Part shown: piece by piece, positions 34,855 to 48,964 of the stretch | How the letters are laid out: every line of letters begins with the position of its first letter | Numbering within the stretch: position 1 is the stretch's first letter | Assembly (NCBI RefSeq): GCF_038396675.1 | Contig: NC_088933.1 | Coordinates: 18,652,001-18,716,000 of the forward strand | DNA length: 64,000 nt | Origin: Hydra vulgaris | Lineage: Eukaryota > Cnidaria > Hydrozoa > Anthoathecata > Hydridae | Reading direction: 5' to 3' | Position numbers and translations under genes: made by a program | The notes under the pieces: model-generated | What the model saw: only the letters and a program-made list of their open reading frames with translations | Database searches by the model: none | Told to the model about the DNA's origin: nothing

Positions 34855-35085
34855 ATCGAAATGCTGTCGCTCGAACATTGGCTTACCGCCAACGGACCGC
34901 TCTTGAAAATTTAGCGTTTTGCCGCCATTGGTCCACTGTTGAACCGCTTAAAGCTAGCTGCTAACGGTCCGATGTAAATACGATGTGCAAGCCAACGCGG
35001 CAACACAGCGGGCGGCCGACGTCGGCACGGCATAAGTACTGACAGCGGCCCGACTACTTAATGTTTGCTGGGCAGGTTCTTGCTT
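34855..35085. repeat. GC-rich degenerate tandem repeat island
   Basis: In an otherwise very AT-rich window, this stretch repeats variants of GGCTTACCGCCAACGGACCG, CCGCCATTGGTCCACTG and CGGCCGACGTCGGCACGG with a period of roughly 20-25 bp. No ORF is convincing. It looks like the internal repeat of a transposon family rather than a CpG-island promoter. Confidence 0.6.
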
Positions 35086-35095
35086 CTAAAGCATC

Positions 35096-35295
35096 CATCT
35101 TAAAATCAACACCGATTTCAAAATCATTTTTTCTAGTCCACGGTGTTCTTGAACCTCTATCTCGAAAGATAACTTCGCTCTTAACCACGTCATAGTAATT
35201 GACTATTTTTCGTTTTGTTTTTCGGATAGTTTCTTGGCTAGTCTTCTAACAAATTGATGACATTCTTTATCCATACCTCCAATACCTAAAATGAA
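35096..35295 (-). pseudogene. Degenerate retroelement-like ORF fragment
   Basis: The minus strand reads GIGGMDKECHQFVRRLAKKL then, after a stop, YYDVVKSEVIFRDRGSRTPW and TRKNDFEIGVDFKMDALEA. The GGM.KEC..F.+RLA.KL block followed by RGSR recalls a domain seen downstream of RT in several invertebrate retroelements. The family is not firmly named and the fragment is broken by a stop. Confidence 0.4.
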
Positions 35296-35803
35296 GAAAA
35301 GCGTTTAAACAAAAATAAGTTTTATCTTAAGTAAAAATTTGTTTTGATTCACTTCGCTAGAAAATAATTTGCTATTAATTTTGTAAACTAAGTTTAGATA
35401 CCGATTAAAATGAAAAATATTGCAACAAGAAGTCACTAATAAATAAATAAATCATAAGCTAGTAAACAAATAAATCAAAATTAATAAACTTCTTTAGAAA
35501 TCTCCCAGTAATAGACGAACTTTATCATACAAAATTGCCTTTACTCAGGGTTGTTTTTGTACTTATCTTTAATAAAGTCAACAATAAATTGTATTTCAGA
35601 AATTTTATCAAATAAGATTGACTGCTCAATAGTCGTAGAAACAGTTCGTATATATTCAGTGGCGGATTAAGACTTTTCGGGGCCCGGGGCTATTTAAAAG
35701 TAGGAGGCCCCGTTCCACTAAAAACGACAAAAATCAGTAAAACAAAGACTTTCTTGAAAACGCTATCACTGATATTTATTTATATACAAATTTTATATTT
35801 ATT

Positions 35804-37620
35804 TTATTGAATTAAGTTGAGTGATTTTTTTCTGATTTTCTTCCCCGCAAACTCTGCAATCACATCGCTGAAATCCAAAGTTTCTAATAATTTTGACTCA
35901 ATAGTTAATCTTGCTATATTACTTAAACGACTATGGACCATTGTTGATCGGTGCATGTTCTTAACTCTTTTAAGAGTAGAGAATGATCTCTCAGCCTCGC
36001 AATTTGTTATGGGAATAGTTAGAAACAAGCGATATGCTATATAAACATTTGGAAATACATCAATGATATCGGTTTCAACAATCCAATATAAAACATGCAG
36101 AGGAATCAATGCGTTTTCAGTCTCAGATTTATCTTTTTTATGCGAAAAAAAAACTCGGAGGCTGCAACTTTAATAATGTTACAAATTGTTCTATTACAAA
36201 TATGAAACTATCTTCTAAATCATTTGAGTACACTTCTACAATTTTTTTCGCGCTAACTTGCAATTCCATGGTACTAATAGTTAACAGCTTCGATAGAAAT
36301 TCAAATAACTTATTTACGTGGTTTTAACCATCACTTCTTATAGTTAATTGTGTCACAAGTTTGTCAATAATGACAAAAAATGTATTCACTCGAAACTTGT
36401 CGGATACGCTTAAAGAACCAACTTGGTTTTCTCCGTTGCTCAATTTTTTAATTACCTTTCTTTTGATCTTATCAGAAAAGTCTTTTTCAATAAACGAGCT
36501 AAGTTTTTTCATTCTCAAATCTCGTAAAGTCGTTTCGTAAGTTTTTTACAAAGTCAATTTGTGAAAGTAACATACTGCTTGCCGTATGCAAATCTAGTTC
36601 AACTTTTTGAAGAAATTAGCTAACTGCATTAAACCTCTTAAGTATGTGATGCCAAAGTACAGCCATGAATGCAAACTCTAGCTTAGTGATCTTATTTAAT
36701 AAACACAAAACTTCATGACGAGTATCAGATTTTTCTTCTGTATCCTCAGCTATATGACATAGCGCTGCATGAATCCCATCAAAATTTTCTACTAAACTTT
36801 TTGAAGCATCTGACCTACATGACCATCGTGTATCTGATAGGCGCTTGAGTGTAGCATGATTTCCTTTCAATAAATCCCATCTATGTGTTAAAGCTACAAA
36901 AAATGAATACAAACTCTGGAGGACGCCAAAATAGTTGAAAGAATTGATGCACTCATTGACACTGCACTGCCCTACTAAATTTAAAGAATGTCCTGCGCAG
37001 GGGATATAAAAAGCTAATTCACTTCACTCTTTTAAACGTGCTTGTAATCCAGAATATTTACCAGACATATTACTTGCATTATCGTATGTCTGTCCCCGAC
37101 AATTGGTTATATCAATACCATATCTTTCCAGTAGATCTAAAATGTCAGTAATCAAAGATTTACCGTCGTGCCTTTTAATTTGTAGAAAACAAAAAAATCG
37201 TTCATACACGTGGCCGTTTAGATAATAACGAAATATCACAGAAAGTTGACCCACGTGAGAAATATCAGGAGTCGAATCTACGATAATTCCCCAGTATTTT
37301 GCTTTTTTTATTTTGGTAATAATGTGCGTTAAAACCTTATGAGACATAATATCAATTAGCTCTTCACAAATAGTTTTAGACAAATAATTTACAATACCTT
37401 TGCCTTTATTTGCAAAAGTGTCAATGTGTTGCTTTAAAACTGGATCAAATTGAGTCAACAGTTCTAACATGCCTAAGTAATTTCCGTTATTTGACGATCC
37501 TATAACTTCATTATGGCCTCGAAATGCTAAACCTCTTACGGTTAAAAAACGAATAACCGCTACTATTCTATTTAAGATTGCAGACCAATAATTAAATTCC
37601 CTTTCAATCTGGCTTACCAT
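35804..37620 (-). pseudogene. hAT transposase, catalytic and C-terminal part (outer element)
   Basis: Continuing from 51652, the first segment (37620-37024) reads MVSQIEREFNYWSAILNRIV, FLTVRGLAFRGHNEVIGSSN, then WGIIVDSTPDISH (catalytic Asp) and NCRGQTYDNASNMSGKY, the DUF4371 core. A stop follows at about 37022; then PCAGHSLNLVGQCSVNE, RWDLLKGNHATLKRLSDTRW in 36912-36616, another stop, degenerate frames, and the dimerisation domain in 36109-35804: AYRLFLTIPITNCEAERSFS and RLSNIARLTIESKLLETLDF. At least two stops plus frameshifts make it inactive apart from the insertion. Confidence 0.9.
37613..37620. repeat. 8-bp target duplication CTTACCAT (left copy)
   Basis: It is identical to 51644-51651. 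It flanks the 14-kb Ac-like hAT and encodes MVS of the broken outer transposase on the minus strand. Confidence 0.95.
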
Positions 37621-37639
37621 TAGGGGTGGGAGTTAAGGT

Positions 37640-38112
37640 TAGTTTTAGTCTAACTAAATTTAGTCGACTAACTTTTTAGTCTAACTAAAATTAGTCGACT
37701 AACTTTTTAGTCTAACTGAATTTAGTCGACTAACTTTTTAGTCTAACTAAATTTAGTCGACTAACTTTTTAGCGTAACTAAATTTAGTCGACTAACTTTT
37801 TAGTCTAACAAAATTTAGTCGACTAACTTTTTAGTCTAACTAAATTTAGTCGACTAACTTTTTAGTCTAACTAAATTTAGTCGACTAACTTTTTAGTCTA
37901 ACTAAATTTAGTCGACTAACTTTTTAGCGTAAATAAATTAATCGACTAACTTTTTAGTCTAACTAAATTCAGTCGACTAACTTTTTAGCGTAACTAAAAT
38001 TAGTCGACTAACTTTTTAGCGTAACTAAAATTAGTCGACCAACATTTTAGCGTAAATAAATTAGTCGACTAACTTTTTAGTTTGACTAAATTTAGTCGAC
38101 TAAGTTTTTAAT
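37640..38112 (+). repeat. Left subterminal array, 31-bp unit with GTCGAC core, about 15 copies
   Basis: The unit is GTCGACTAACTTTTTAGTCT plus AACTAAATTTA. Variation is mainly AGTCTAAC versus AGCGTAAC. Each unit holds the self-complementary TTAGTCGACTAA. The array starts within 20 bp of the element end and is the inverse of the right-hand array. Confidence 0.95.
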
Positions 38113-39198
38113 TTGAGAAAAATATATTGTTACTTTTACCCAAAAAATACTTTTTTTAAATCTTATGTTTTAAATCTTATGTGTTAGTTGTGAAGTGGTT
38201 TGAGCGCCATTTTTTTAATAACAAATTGCTGTAAGTTACAATTTAGATCTCCATGGCATCTTTTTCAAAGTTGATTTTCAGAGTTTTTCAAGTTTTTGGA
38301 GAAAATTTTTTTTTCTTAAGTTTGCGAGATATACACTTGGAGTTTTGTAATAGTAAAAAAACTGTATCCAATTACTCCCCCCTTACTACTAAGTAACTTT
38401 CAATGAAAAGCGGTTTAAATCTGGATTTAAATCGCTTTAATTAGAAATTGAGATTGAAATCTCAATTTCTAATTAAAATGAACCTTAAACTATTAGAAAA
38501 AAAAATGGTGCCATATTTTTGAAATGTGTTGTATGCAGAAGCTTTTTCGGATTTCTTTTATATAATACCAGCAATCATTTTTTGAGGTAATAATACCTAA
38601 TTTATTTTGTTCTACACTAATAAAACGCAGTTTTTACAGTGACGACAATATGATTGTAGTTGTTAGTAACAATTACACAATATAGAAATAATAAAAAACA
38701 TTAATTGCGTAACAATTTGTTACGCAATTAATGTTTTTTATTATTTCTATATTGTGTAATTGAATATATATCTTGGTCAACTCTCAATTTTTTTTTTTTT
38801 TTTTATTATTATTAAAATGCTAATAACTAATTATGTATTCGGTATAAAGTATCAGCTGTTTTTGGCGGAGTTGTTCTACTAACAAACCAATTTTTATTTA
38901 ATTCAATGAAAGAAAATGTGGGGCAATACTAGGTACAAACAAAACATTTTTATTACCTAATTGTCACAAATTATATTACGTATTTTAAATTTCTTAAAAA
39001 CAATAAATTTTAATGAATGTCTTTAAGTTGATTTATTTGTCTTAATTCATGTTATGTTCATATAATTTCTCAACACAACAAAATTTAAGGAATGTCTTAA
39101 CTGACACCTCAAAGTAATGGTTTCCCGCTATATATTAGATAAACCGTTATTCTCAAATATATATTTAAATTTACTTTAAGAAATTGCATTTTTAAACT
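38113..39198. other. Transposon 5' region with two extreme hairpins
   Basis: This stretch lies between the left array and the transposase start, so its promoter is expected here, though I see no diagnostic element. Hairpins: 38436-38477 (20-bp perfect arms, 2-nt loop) and 38670-38762 (46-bp perfect arms, 1-nt loop). Confidence 0.8.
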
Positions 39199-40013
39199 AT
39201 GTCGAAAAATAATACGTCTTCTCCAATTGAATATGCTGCTCCAATATCTGATTTGATGAATCTGACGAAGAAAAGATTGGATAAAAGAAAGACTATAGAT
39301 GAACAAAACCCTGCAGATCATAACGATAGCGAAAGAAGTTCAAGTTTTTCATCCGGTCAAACAGAAATTGAAGTTGATGCTCAGTCCATTGAAGAAGCAG
39401 CTAAAACTACATACGAATATTACTCAATCGAGGAGGAAACATCAAAATGGATATGCAATCAATGTAATAGTAACAGACCTAAAAAGTACTCTTGTAAAAC
39501 ATCAAAGAGTATATTAGATTACCATCTTGAACATGATCACAAAATAATAACGCCGAAAAAAAAACGAACTATGAGTGGCTTGTCAAAAGAAGTTAGCGAT
39601 AAGATTGATAGAGCTCTTTTAATTTTCATTATTGCCTGTTGTCTTCCATTTATGTTGGTAGAAAGAAGTGCATTTAAAGAATTTGTTTTGTGTTTAAATC
39701 CAAAGTATAAAGTGCCTTGCCGAAAAAAGTTAAGATCTCTTTTAACTGATTTAAATCGAGAAAAAGTTGAACTTTTGAAATCAAAATTATTATCAATTAA
39801 AGTTTTATCTATTACTACTGACGGATGGACGTCCTGTCAAAACTATAGTTATATATCTGCAACTGCACATTTCATTTCTGACAAAACAAATTTCATCAGT
39901 TTTTGTTTGGGCTTTGCATACCTTAATGGCCGCCATGATGCAGATAATTTAAAAGAGGCTTTGCTAAAAATCGTAGAAAAGTTTAAAGTAGATGATAAAA
40001 TAATGAGTATAGT
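39199..40013 (+). pseudogene. Ac-like hAT transposase, N-terminal part with BED zinc finger
   Basis: Starts MSKNNTSSPIEYAAPISDLM. A BED finger lies at residues 84-114: W84, C86-x2-C89, H109-x4-H114. The transposase core follows with KVPCRKKLRSLL near 171-182 and the first catalytic Asp at residue 208 in ITTDGWTS. The reading is uninterrupted for 271 codons to IMSIV, where the 4.34-kb element interrupts it just before the second catalytic Asp (SDNASN, encoded from 44361). It lies alone between the left array and the insert. Confidence 0.92.
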
Positions 40014-40363
40014 CCCAGACGGCACAACTCGTTTAAAAGTTACGCGTGGTTTCTGTTACGTGTTTAAAACTCCCGAAAACACTAAGAATAACACGTGTCA
40101 AGGATAGGGTTTTGATTCCGTGAAATTAACTACTATATTATACCAAGAAACCAGTTTGGATATTAAGTTTTTAGTTACAAAAATGGAGTATTAAATTATC
40201 AGAAGTTTTCGCAACGAATGTGAAACCATCACTAAAAGCATGCGATTTTTCAAATTTATTGCTTTATTCGGAAGGTTTTGGAGTGTGTAACAAGAACATT
40301 CAGGAAAACATTTGTCGAGAAAATTTATATGTTAAATAAATTCAGTTTTTGTTAAGTATTAGC

Positions 40364-42156
<1,793 letters not shown>

Positions 42157-42296
42157 ATGAGTCAGCAGTATAAAAAATATAGCATGAGACGAAGCCAGCT
42201 AGAAAATTTCTTGCATAGTCTATCTGATTGCAGAAATAATATTTTTTTTACTGATTAAGGTAAGGGTGAACTTTTTTTGTTTTGTTTGTGTGTGTG

Positions 42297-42371
<75 letters not shown>

Positions 42372-43705
42372 CATTTTTAAACCAGAATATGTGGGTTTTA
42401 ATAAGCAACAAAACATAAATTGAAAAGATTCTACTATAAGTCTTCTACTTACTTATAGTTTACTAAAATAATCTTACTAATTCTACTAAAAGTCAACTAC
42501 TAAGTTTTTCACATGTTCAACGAAAAAGAGAATAAGAAAAAATATTAATGCTGGTACAACTGTTAATGAAAATACTTGTATTGAAACTCTAGTTATTTAT
42601 CTTTAACTTAAAAAAATTTAAAATGACACTAATATTTCTGGTAAATTTTGTTTTTGCAAATTTTATCTTTTAGGAGTTTTACTGTTATCACATAATCTAG
42701 ATGAAGACAATATATTTATAGAAGGCTTCAGAAACTTAATGAAGATAATAATATTAATGTTGATTAAGGTAGGTGACTATTAATGAACAGGGGGCATATG
42801 TGCATTTGGCTTTTTTAAATGTTATGTATAACTTATATTTATATTTATCACCTATATTTGAGTGTATATTAGTCTAATTTATCTTAAAACAGGATATTTG
42901 CACTTTAACAAGCAATAAACTTAAATGAGATGGTTTCGAATCAACCTTTAAAGATTTCTATATTTATAAGCAAAAATCAATTAAGAGAGGATTTACATCC
43001 TGGTACAAATGCTAATGAAAATACTTGTGAATACTCGGGCTTCTGGGTCTTTCCAAAGTAATAAATTATTTGCATTTAATTTAAAAGTTTATAATATTTA
43101 AAAAGTACAATAGTATATTTGATGAATTATGTTTCTTAATGGTTTTCATAAATTCTCTAAGGGCGTCTCTTATTTAGGTTGAAGTAGATGGCTCTAAAAA
43201 ACAATTTGAAAAAAAGAATGAAGGGTCGATTCCGTTTAAATGTACATACACAAACAATTCTGATCAATATAGAAAAAATCAATTTTACTCTTCCATCGAA
43301 TCATCACTCTGGTTTTTTCAAACAGCATTTTTTATAGTGCATTTATTTAGGTACAATACAAAACAATAGACTAAGATAATCATTTATTTTGTTATTTATT
43401 ATAAAACTTGTTTTTTTTTTTAAATAGATTAAGGCGAATCATCAAAAACCATTACCAATACAGATCGACCAAAAAATCAGACAAACGAAACCTCTCCCAT
43501 GGATGATGCTATGTTTTAGCGTTAAATGATTGACACACCATTACATAAAAAGAAATTTGGACTACTGCAATAGTTTTTAGATAAAGATTTGAGTGAAATT
43601 AAATTTGAACAGGTTACCTCAATTGAGGAATTAGTAAAGTTCGAGACCCGACTTTTAAGAAAAATTAAAAAGAACATTCGATGCTACTGGAATTGTTTGT
43701 AAAAA
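42157..43705 (+). pseudogene. Candidate multi-exon gene of the third-tier element (DUF4806-like end)
   Basis: Possible exons: 42157 onward, starting MSQQYKKYSMRRSQLENFLH; about 42675-42768, ending at GTAGGT; about 43178-43350 (VEVDGSKKQFEKKNEGSIPF, after TTATTTAG); and about 43434-43705. The last reads MIDTPLHKKKFGLLQ, a stop, then FLDKDLSEIKFEQVTSIEEL and VKFETRLLRKIKKNI. The step 'hydrophobic core - T.IEEL..FE..L' resembles the start of DUF4806, a domain of unknown function found in repeat-associated animal proteins. No transposase motif is visible. Exon joins are uncertain and the stop suggests decay. Confidence 0.35.
42299..42371. repeat. (TA)n microsatellite
   Basis: About 36 TA units preceded by GTGTGTGTGTATG. 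Confidence 0.97.
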
Positions 43706-44026
43706 TACGAAGCGTATTGTTATACGATTTTAGATTTTATATTGACGGAAGAGGCGATCAATCGAAATTAAATATTATGTATGGTACCATGTGCCAAGCG
43801 TCTTTTATTAGCTTATTTTTAATGATTTGGTTTTTTATTTCTTTGTTTATTTTTTCTTCATAGTATTATTGTATATTAATTTACCTTAAAAAACAAAAAT
43901 AAAACAACAAAATTGTCGTAAATATAATGTAGTATATATAAAAAAAGGTTTACATGTTTAAAGTTATTAACGTGTCTAACAAAACCTACGTAATTTTGGT
44001 TTATCATTAAACCGTGCTGAACAGCT

Positions 44027-44115
44027 GTTAGTTCAGGCATAAGTTTGGAAAACTTATGCCTGAACTAACTAAAGGCATTAAATAAAGTTTCCGTTTGGAA
44101 ACTTTATTTAATGCC
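44027..44115. repeat. Two back-to-back hairpins near the right end of the third-tier element
   Basis: 44027-44069 has 20-bp perfect arms (GTTAGTTCAGGCATAAGTTT) and a 3-nt loop; 44074-44115 has 19-bp perfect arms and a 4-nt loop. Confidence 0.93.
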
Positions 44116-44357
44116 ATAAGTCCGTTTTAAACTATAAAAAACACGAATTTAAAACCTCTTAAAACACGAGTTTAAAACCTCAAAAACACGTATTTAAAAC
44201 ATAAAAAAACTCGTCTTTGAAACCTTAGAAAACCCGTGTAAAACTCCAGTTAAACTTCCCGTGAAATCCACGTGTTTTTGGTTTACGCCTGGATCGTAAC
44301 AAACACGTGTTTATACGGGTTTTAATTCCGAGATTAAAACCAGATGTGCCGTCTGGG
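44116..44357. repeat. Subterminal short repeats, right end of the third-tier element
   Basis: The motif ACACG(A/T)(G/A)TTTAAAAC recurs about eight times, including AAACACGTGTTTATACGGG, over 200 bp before the right TIR. Similar motifs follow the left TIR (TACGTGTTTAAAAC near 40058). Confidence 0.75.
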
Positions 44358-45532
44358 GTATCAGACAACGCCAGTAACATACGCAACTGTCTAAATTCTT
44401 TAAAAGTTTGTTTAAACATTCAACCAATAAGATGCATGGGACATGTTTTGCAATTAGTTGTTAAAAATGTCATAGATTTAGTTGAAGAAGGTGAAAAAGA
44501 TACTTCGTCTAAATTCTTTTTTATTGCAAGAACATTAACTAAGTGCAGGAAATTGTTACATCTTTCAATCATTCTTCTCAACTTAATGATTTATTAGAGG
44601 AAAGTCAAACACGACAAGGTGTCGAAAAAAATCACATACTTCATTTGATTCAAGATGTGAAAACTCGTTGGCACTCTACGTTTCTCATGGCAGAGCGAAT
44701 GCTTAAGCTTCACTCCTACGTAAAAGATATCTTTAATTCGAAACAACAATACAAAGATATGAGAAAATATTTACTCGATGAAGATGAAATGGTTAACTTA
44801 AAAGAAACGGTAAATGCTTTATTAAGCTTTAATCAAGTAAGTGTTTTACTACCTGGCGATAGGTATGCAACGTGTTCTTTAATTATTCCAAGTATAAAGT
44901 ACCTTGAGAAGCAGCTGAGTAAGAATAAAAGTGAGACTCCTCCTTTAATTGTAATATTGAAATCACATTTGTTAGAATCTTTACAAACTTACAAAGATTC
45001 ATAGGAATTAGAGAATAATTCCTTTTTATTGTGTGCCACTTTTTTGGATCCAAATTATAAAAGTTTTCAATTCTTTGAAAAGTACGAAAAAAAGAAATAT
45101 TTAAAAATTGTGAAAGAATTTTTGTCAGATTTTTATCTCTCAAAAAGAGTTGGTGAAATAATTCCAATTAAAAAGGTGACAAAGGAATCAAAAAAGTTTA
45201 AGTTGTCATTTGAGGATGAAGAAGATGATTCCGGAAGTGATAGTGACAAAAATGTAACCTTAGATTTAAAAAAAGAAATCAGTGAATATATAAGATTATA
45301 AGTGCACGAACAAAATGTTTTAGAGTTTTGGCATCAAAATCAATATGTTTTTCCAATATTGTATTGCATTTCAACGATGATTTTATGTACACCTGCTACC
45401 AGTGCACCAAGTGAGCGCCTTTTTTCTGATGCATTAAACAATTTGTATGCTAAGCGAAACAGGATGACGGCTGAATGTTTTCAAATGTTGATGTTTTTGT
45501 ACGAAAATTTGGAATTTTTTAATTTGGTTTAA
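44358..45532 (+). pseudogene. Ac-like hAT transposase, C-terminal part
   Basis: It resumes with (V)SDNASNIRNCLNSLKVCL, containing the second catalytic Asp, then CMGHVLQLVVKNVIDLV. A frameshift near 44546 leads to QEIVTSFNHSSQLNDLLEES and DVKTRWHSTFLMAERML. A stop at 45002 interrupts before FLLCATFLDPNYKSFQFFEK; a second stop at 45299 precedes VLEFWHQNQYVFPILYCIST. The dimerisation domain reads TSAPSERLFSDALNNLYAKR and ends at 45532. With only one frameshift and two stops besides the insertion, the gene decayed fairly recently. Confidence 0.92.
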
Positions 45533-46839
45533 AATTGGTGCAATTTAATCAATGTAATACGGAAATATCTTGTTGTAATAATTATTTTTGAATTTATTTT
45601 ATTGTTCTTCAATAAAAACTCTTAAATTTAGAACTTGAACTGTTTTGTTTTAAAAACAATCAAACAAGGTTGCAACATGTTTAAAAAATGATTTTATAAA
45701 GTTGTTGCTCTCATGTTTGGGACAGGGGGGACCCCAGAAACTTGAGGGCTTTTATGTTTCCAGGCTACAATTATCGCAATTTTTTGCAAAGTATCATTAT
45801 CCGATTTTCAATTTCGTTTTTAGAAAAACCAATTGCTTAATTAGACTATAAAACTAAGTGCAAAATATGAACGTAGCAAGTCTTCCCGATTCTATGTTAT
45901 TTAAATTTAAGTTTTTTTACATTTGTAAATGTATTTTACATTTTCATGTATTAATTATGACCCACCCAAGTTTATATTTCATAATGAATGATTTCATTAA
46001 CCTTACCTTTTCTTTATAATTCTACAAAAAATGGCGTCTTAAATGCGGTTCATTTAAGTTGATATTTCAAACTTACTTTTTAAAAAAGATTGCTTCTAGT
46101 TAACTTTAGATCTTATTTTCTTATTAAACTCTTATTTTCTAACAAACTATCTACTCCAGCTTGAAGCAATTTAAAGCCAAAAATTGCTGCTGCCTAGTAT
46201 ACAGCCATATTTAATATAATTAAATGAGTTTATATACGACTAAAAATTAAATTTTTGATACAAAAAAAAAACACTATTTTGGGAAAAATATATCGTAACT
46301 TAATTTTTTTTTAACAAAAAGTGAAAATGTACTTTAAAATGATAGATATTCTGCATTTTTTAAGTAATTAAAAAGTGATAAGAAATTTTCTGGTTTGATA
46401 AAGCGACCGCTGCCATTTAACAGAATGTTTATTTTACAGTTTTACACGATTAAATTGCGGAAGTTGCATTTTTAAATGCGGACGATGAGCCTCTCGGTAA
46501 ATGCTATTAAATGTTTTGCATTTTGAAAACTCTATTAATACGTTTAACATTTGGTATGCATTTTAGAATAAATAAATTGCCGAAGCTTAAATGTACTTAA
46601 AATGTAACAAACATAACCTAAATACGCCAACCAATTTAAGCGCAATTCTGTGCTTATTTGTCCGTACGTTGAAAAAATGAGAAAATGATAAAGTTTTAAT
46701 TATGAATGTAATGATAACGTTGCATATATAAGCTTTCGCATTAAATTTCAAGCTTGTTGAGAAAAATGATGGAAGTTAGCGTTAATAAATTGGTACTTCT
46801 TATCGCTTATATGAAATTAAATATTTAGAGACTAAGTAT
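45533..46839. other. Interior of the 14-kb element, nothing recognised
   Basis: Mixed AT-rich sequence downstream of the transposase. An AATAAA at 45611 could be its polyadenylation signal. Confidence 0.45.
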
Positions 46840-47504
46840 ATTCGCTAGTATTCAGGGGAAGGGGGGGGGAGGTGGTAAGTTGAAAACTGCCGTAAGAATA
46901 ATTGCCGATTAAAAATTATACTTGCTGAGCATAAGAATATATATATCGATTGCTGAGATTTGCTAATAATTATAATAACATCTTAATTTGCCGAATGATC
47001 AAACTAAATATCGGTAATAGCATGGCCTATAAGAGATGGACTTGCAACCTATTTTTTTTTTTTTTTTTTTTGCGAACCATGCTCATTGCGCATTGTTACA
47101 AATCTTTTGTTTTAAACAATAGAAATTAAATTATAAAGTCTGTCGGATTCGTCGAAAACTTTTGGTCTCGTCTAACCAGTTACATCAACTTCCTTTTAGT
47201 TATTCAAGATAACAGCAATAGATAGCGATTCCACGGCTCAACGAAAAACATTTGACGTTTGAAAAAAAAACACGTAACTTTCATGAACTTTACTCTCTTA
47301 TATCTTTTTGTATGCTTAAGCAAACACCTTAAGGTTTTTTGCATCAATTAGTGTTACTCAACCTCTTTCCAGTCATATTTAGAAAGTACTATGGTTTATA
47401 TGGCTTCATTTAAATTTTATCCATATCTTAAGACCACTTTTAAGAAAAAAGCTCGAAGCGGGAACATTTTTTTAAAACAAAGCTTTAAGAGGTTAGGATT
47501 CCTT

Positions 47505-48075
47505 AGTACCAAAACACATCCAATTTTTATAAAACTTTCCGTATACATTAAAAAAGGGATGACGAATCAAATGGAATGTGCACACTTTTTAACTTTTATA
47601 CATAAATTTTTAGTTCTTAGCGTTTCAAAACTTCAAGGTTTATTTTTATAGAAAAAAAAAAGTGTTTTTTAAAAGTGTCCAGGTGGAAATTGCAAGTTTA
47701 CTCTTTCCTCTTTTTATAACAAGTATTTATTTATGTTTTCTTGAAGAATAGGTTCTAAGGATTTGTATATAGAAACTATGTATATATATATAACTATCTT
47801 CCTTCGCATATTTTATGACGTTTTTTGTTTTGATTTTGCGTGACATAATGCAAATTTTTGGTGCCATAACAATGCAAATTTTCCATACTCAAGCCCTATA
47901 CCTTTCGTCAAAAAATCATCAATTATTGCACTACAAAAAATTCAATAACTTTAGATCCGCTTAACTTCAAAGGCCGAATGACCCCTTATTTTTTAAGTCA
48001 AGTCAAGCTCTATACAATGATATAAGTTACATATGTTTATTTGAATAATAAAAAAATCGTCAAGAATGGCTACAA
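47505..48075 (+). repeat. Dispersed repeat, copy B (pairs with 31555-32125)
   Basis: It is co-linear with copy A in the same orientation at about 70% identity by eye. Shared blocks include AAAACTTCAAGGTT, GGATTTGTATATAGAAACTA and TTCAATAACTTTAGATCCGC. It is non-coding. Confidence 0.8.
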
Positions 48076-48837
48076 TAGAATCAGATTTTAAGTTTAATTT
48101 TATATAGCTAGATATTCCTTATATTTTAAGAAATAACACTGATAATAATATAGAAATTGAGATCATTTACTTAACTACTTTAGTACATGTATAACTAGAG
48201 ATATAACAAATAATACAAAATATCAACTAGTTTTGTAGCTACTTAGAGAATATTGGTTTCATGTCCAGGGAACTACACCATCTACTACATTGCTGTAGAC
48301 TTATTGTTTATGAATGTTATAGAATTTTTTATTTTTATGTTTAACAACAGAAATATATACAGTTAAGGATAAATAACTCATACATAAAATGAATATAAAT
48401 ACAATAAAGAAAAAAATAATTTGTCACAGTTTTAAAGAATTTAGCAAACCAATTTATGGCAAACCGCAAGAATAACTAAGTATTTAATATTAACATAGCA
48501 TGATTTACCAGCTATATATAAACTAATTTTTATTTGACAAAAACAAATGGGTTATTATGTGCCTTGACTAACTTGAATAACTTTTTAAAAGGTTTTGCAT
48601 TATCAAACGAGTTATAAAAAAGCCCATTAGAAAATACACCTACTAAAAAACAATGCTCAGTGGAATATATATTATGGAGCTTATAGAGTAGTCGAGGCAA
48701 AAAATGGCGACATATCGGAAATAATACTCAAAAAATACACAAAACTAAGGCTGGTGAATGAAGGACCAAGGAGTTGCATGAAACCAGACCTTGACTAAAA
48801 ATTTTATTTAAGCATTTTTACTTTTCGCTTTACTTTT

Positions 48838-48964
48838 TCAAATTATAATTATCTTTACAGATCTATTTTATTATTGATTGAACTAATTATCTTTACAGAT
48901 CTATTTTATTATTGATGAAATTTAAATTAAAATTATCTTTACAGATCTATTTTATTATTGATGG
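48838..48964. repeat. Triplicated unit of about 40-47 bp
   Basis: AATTATCTTTACAGATCTAT plus TTTATTATTGAT occurs three times, with spacers of different length. Confidence 0.9.

Noticed and set aside
34855-35085. CpG-island promoter
   Set aside because: The GC content comes from degenerate tandem units, and no exon follows on either strand.
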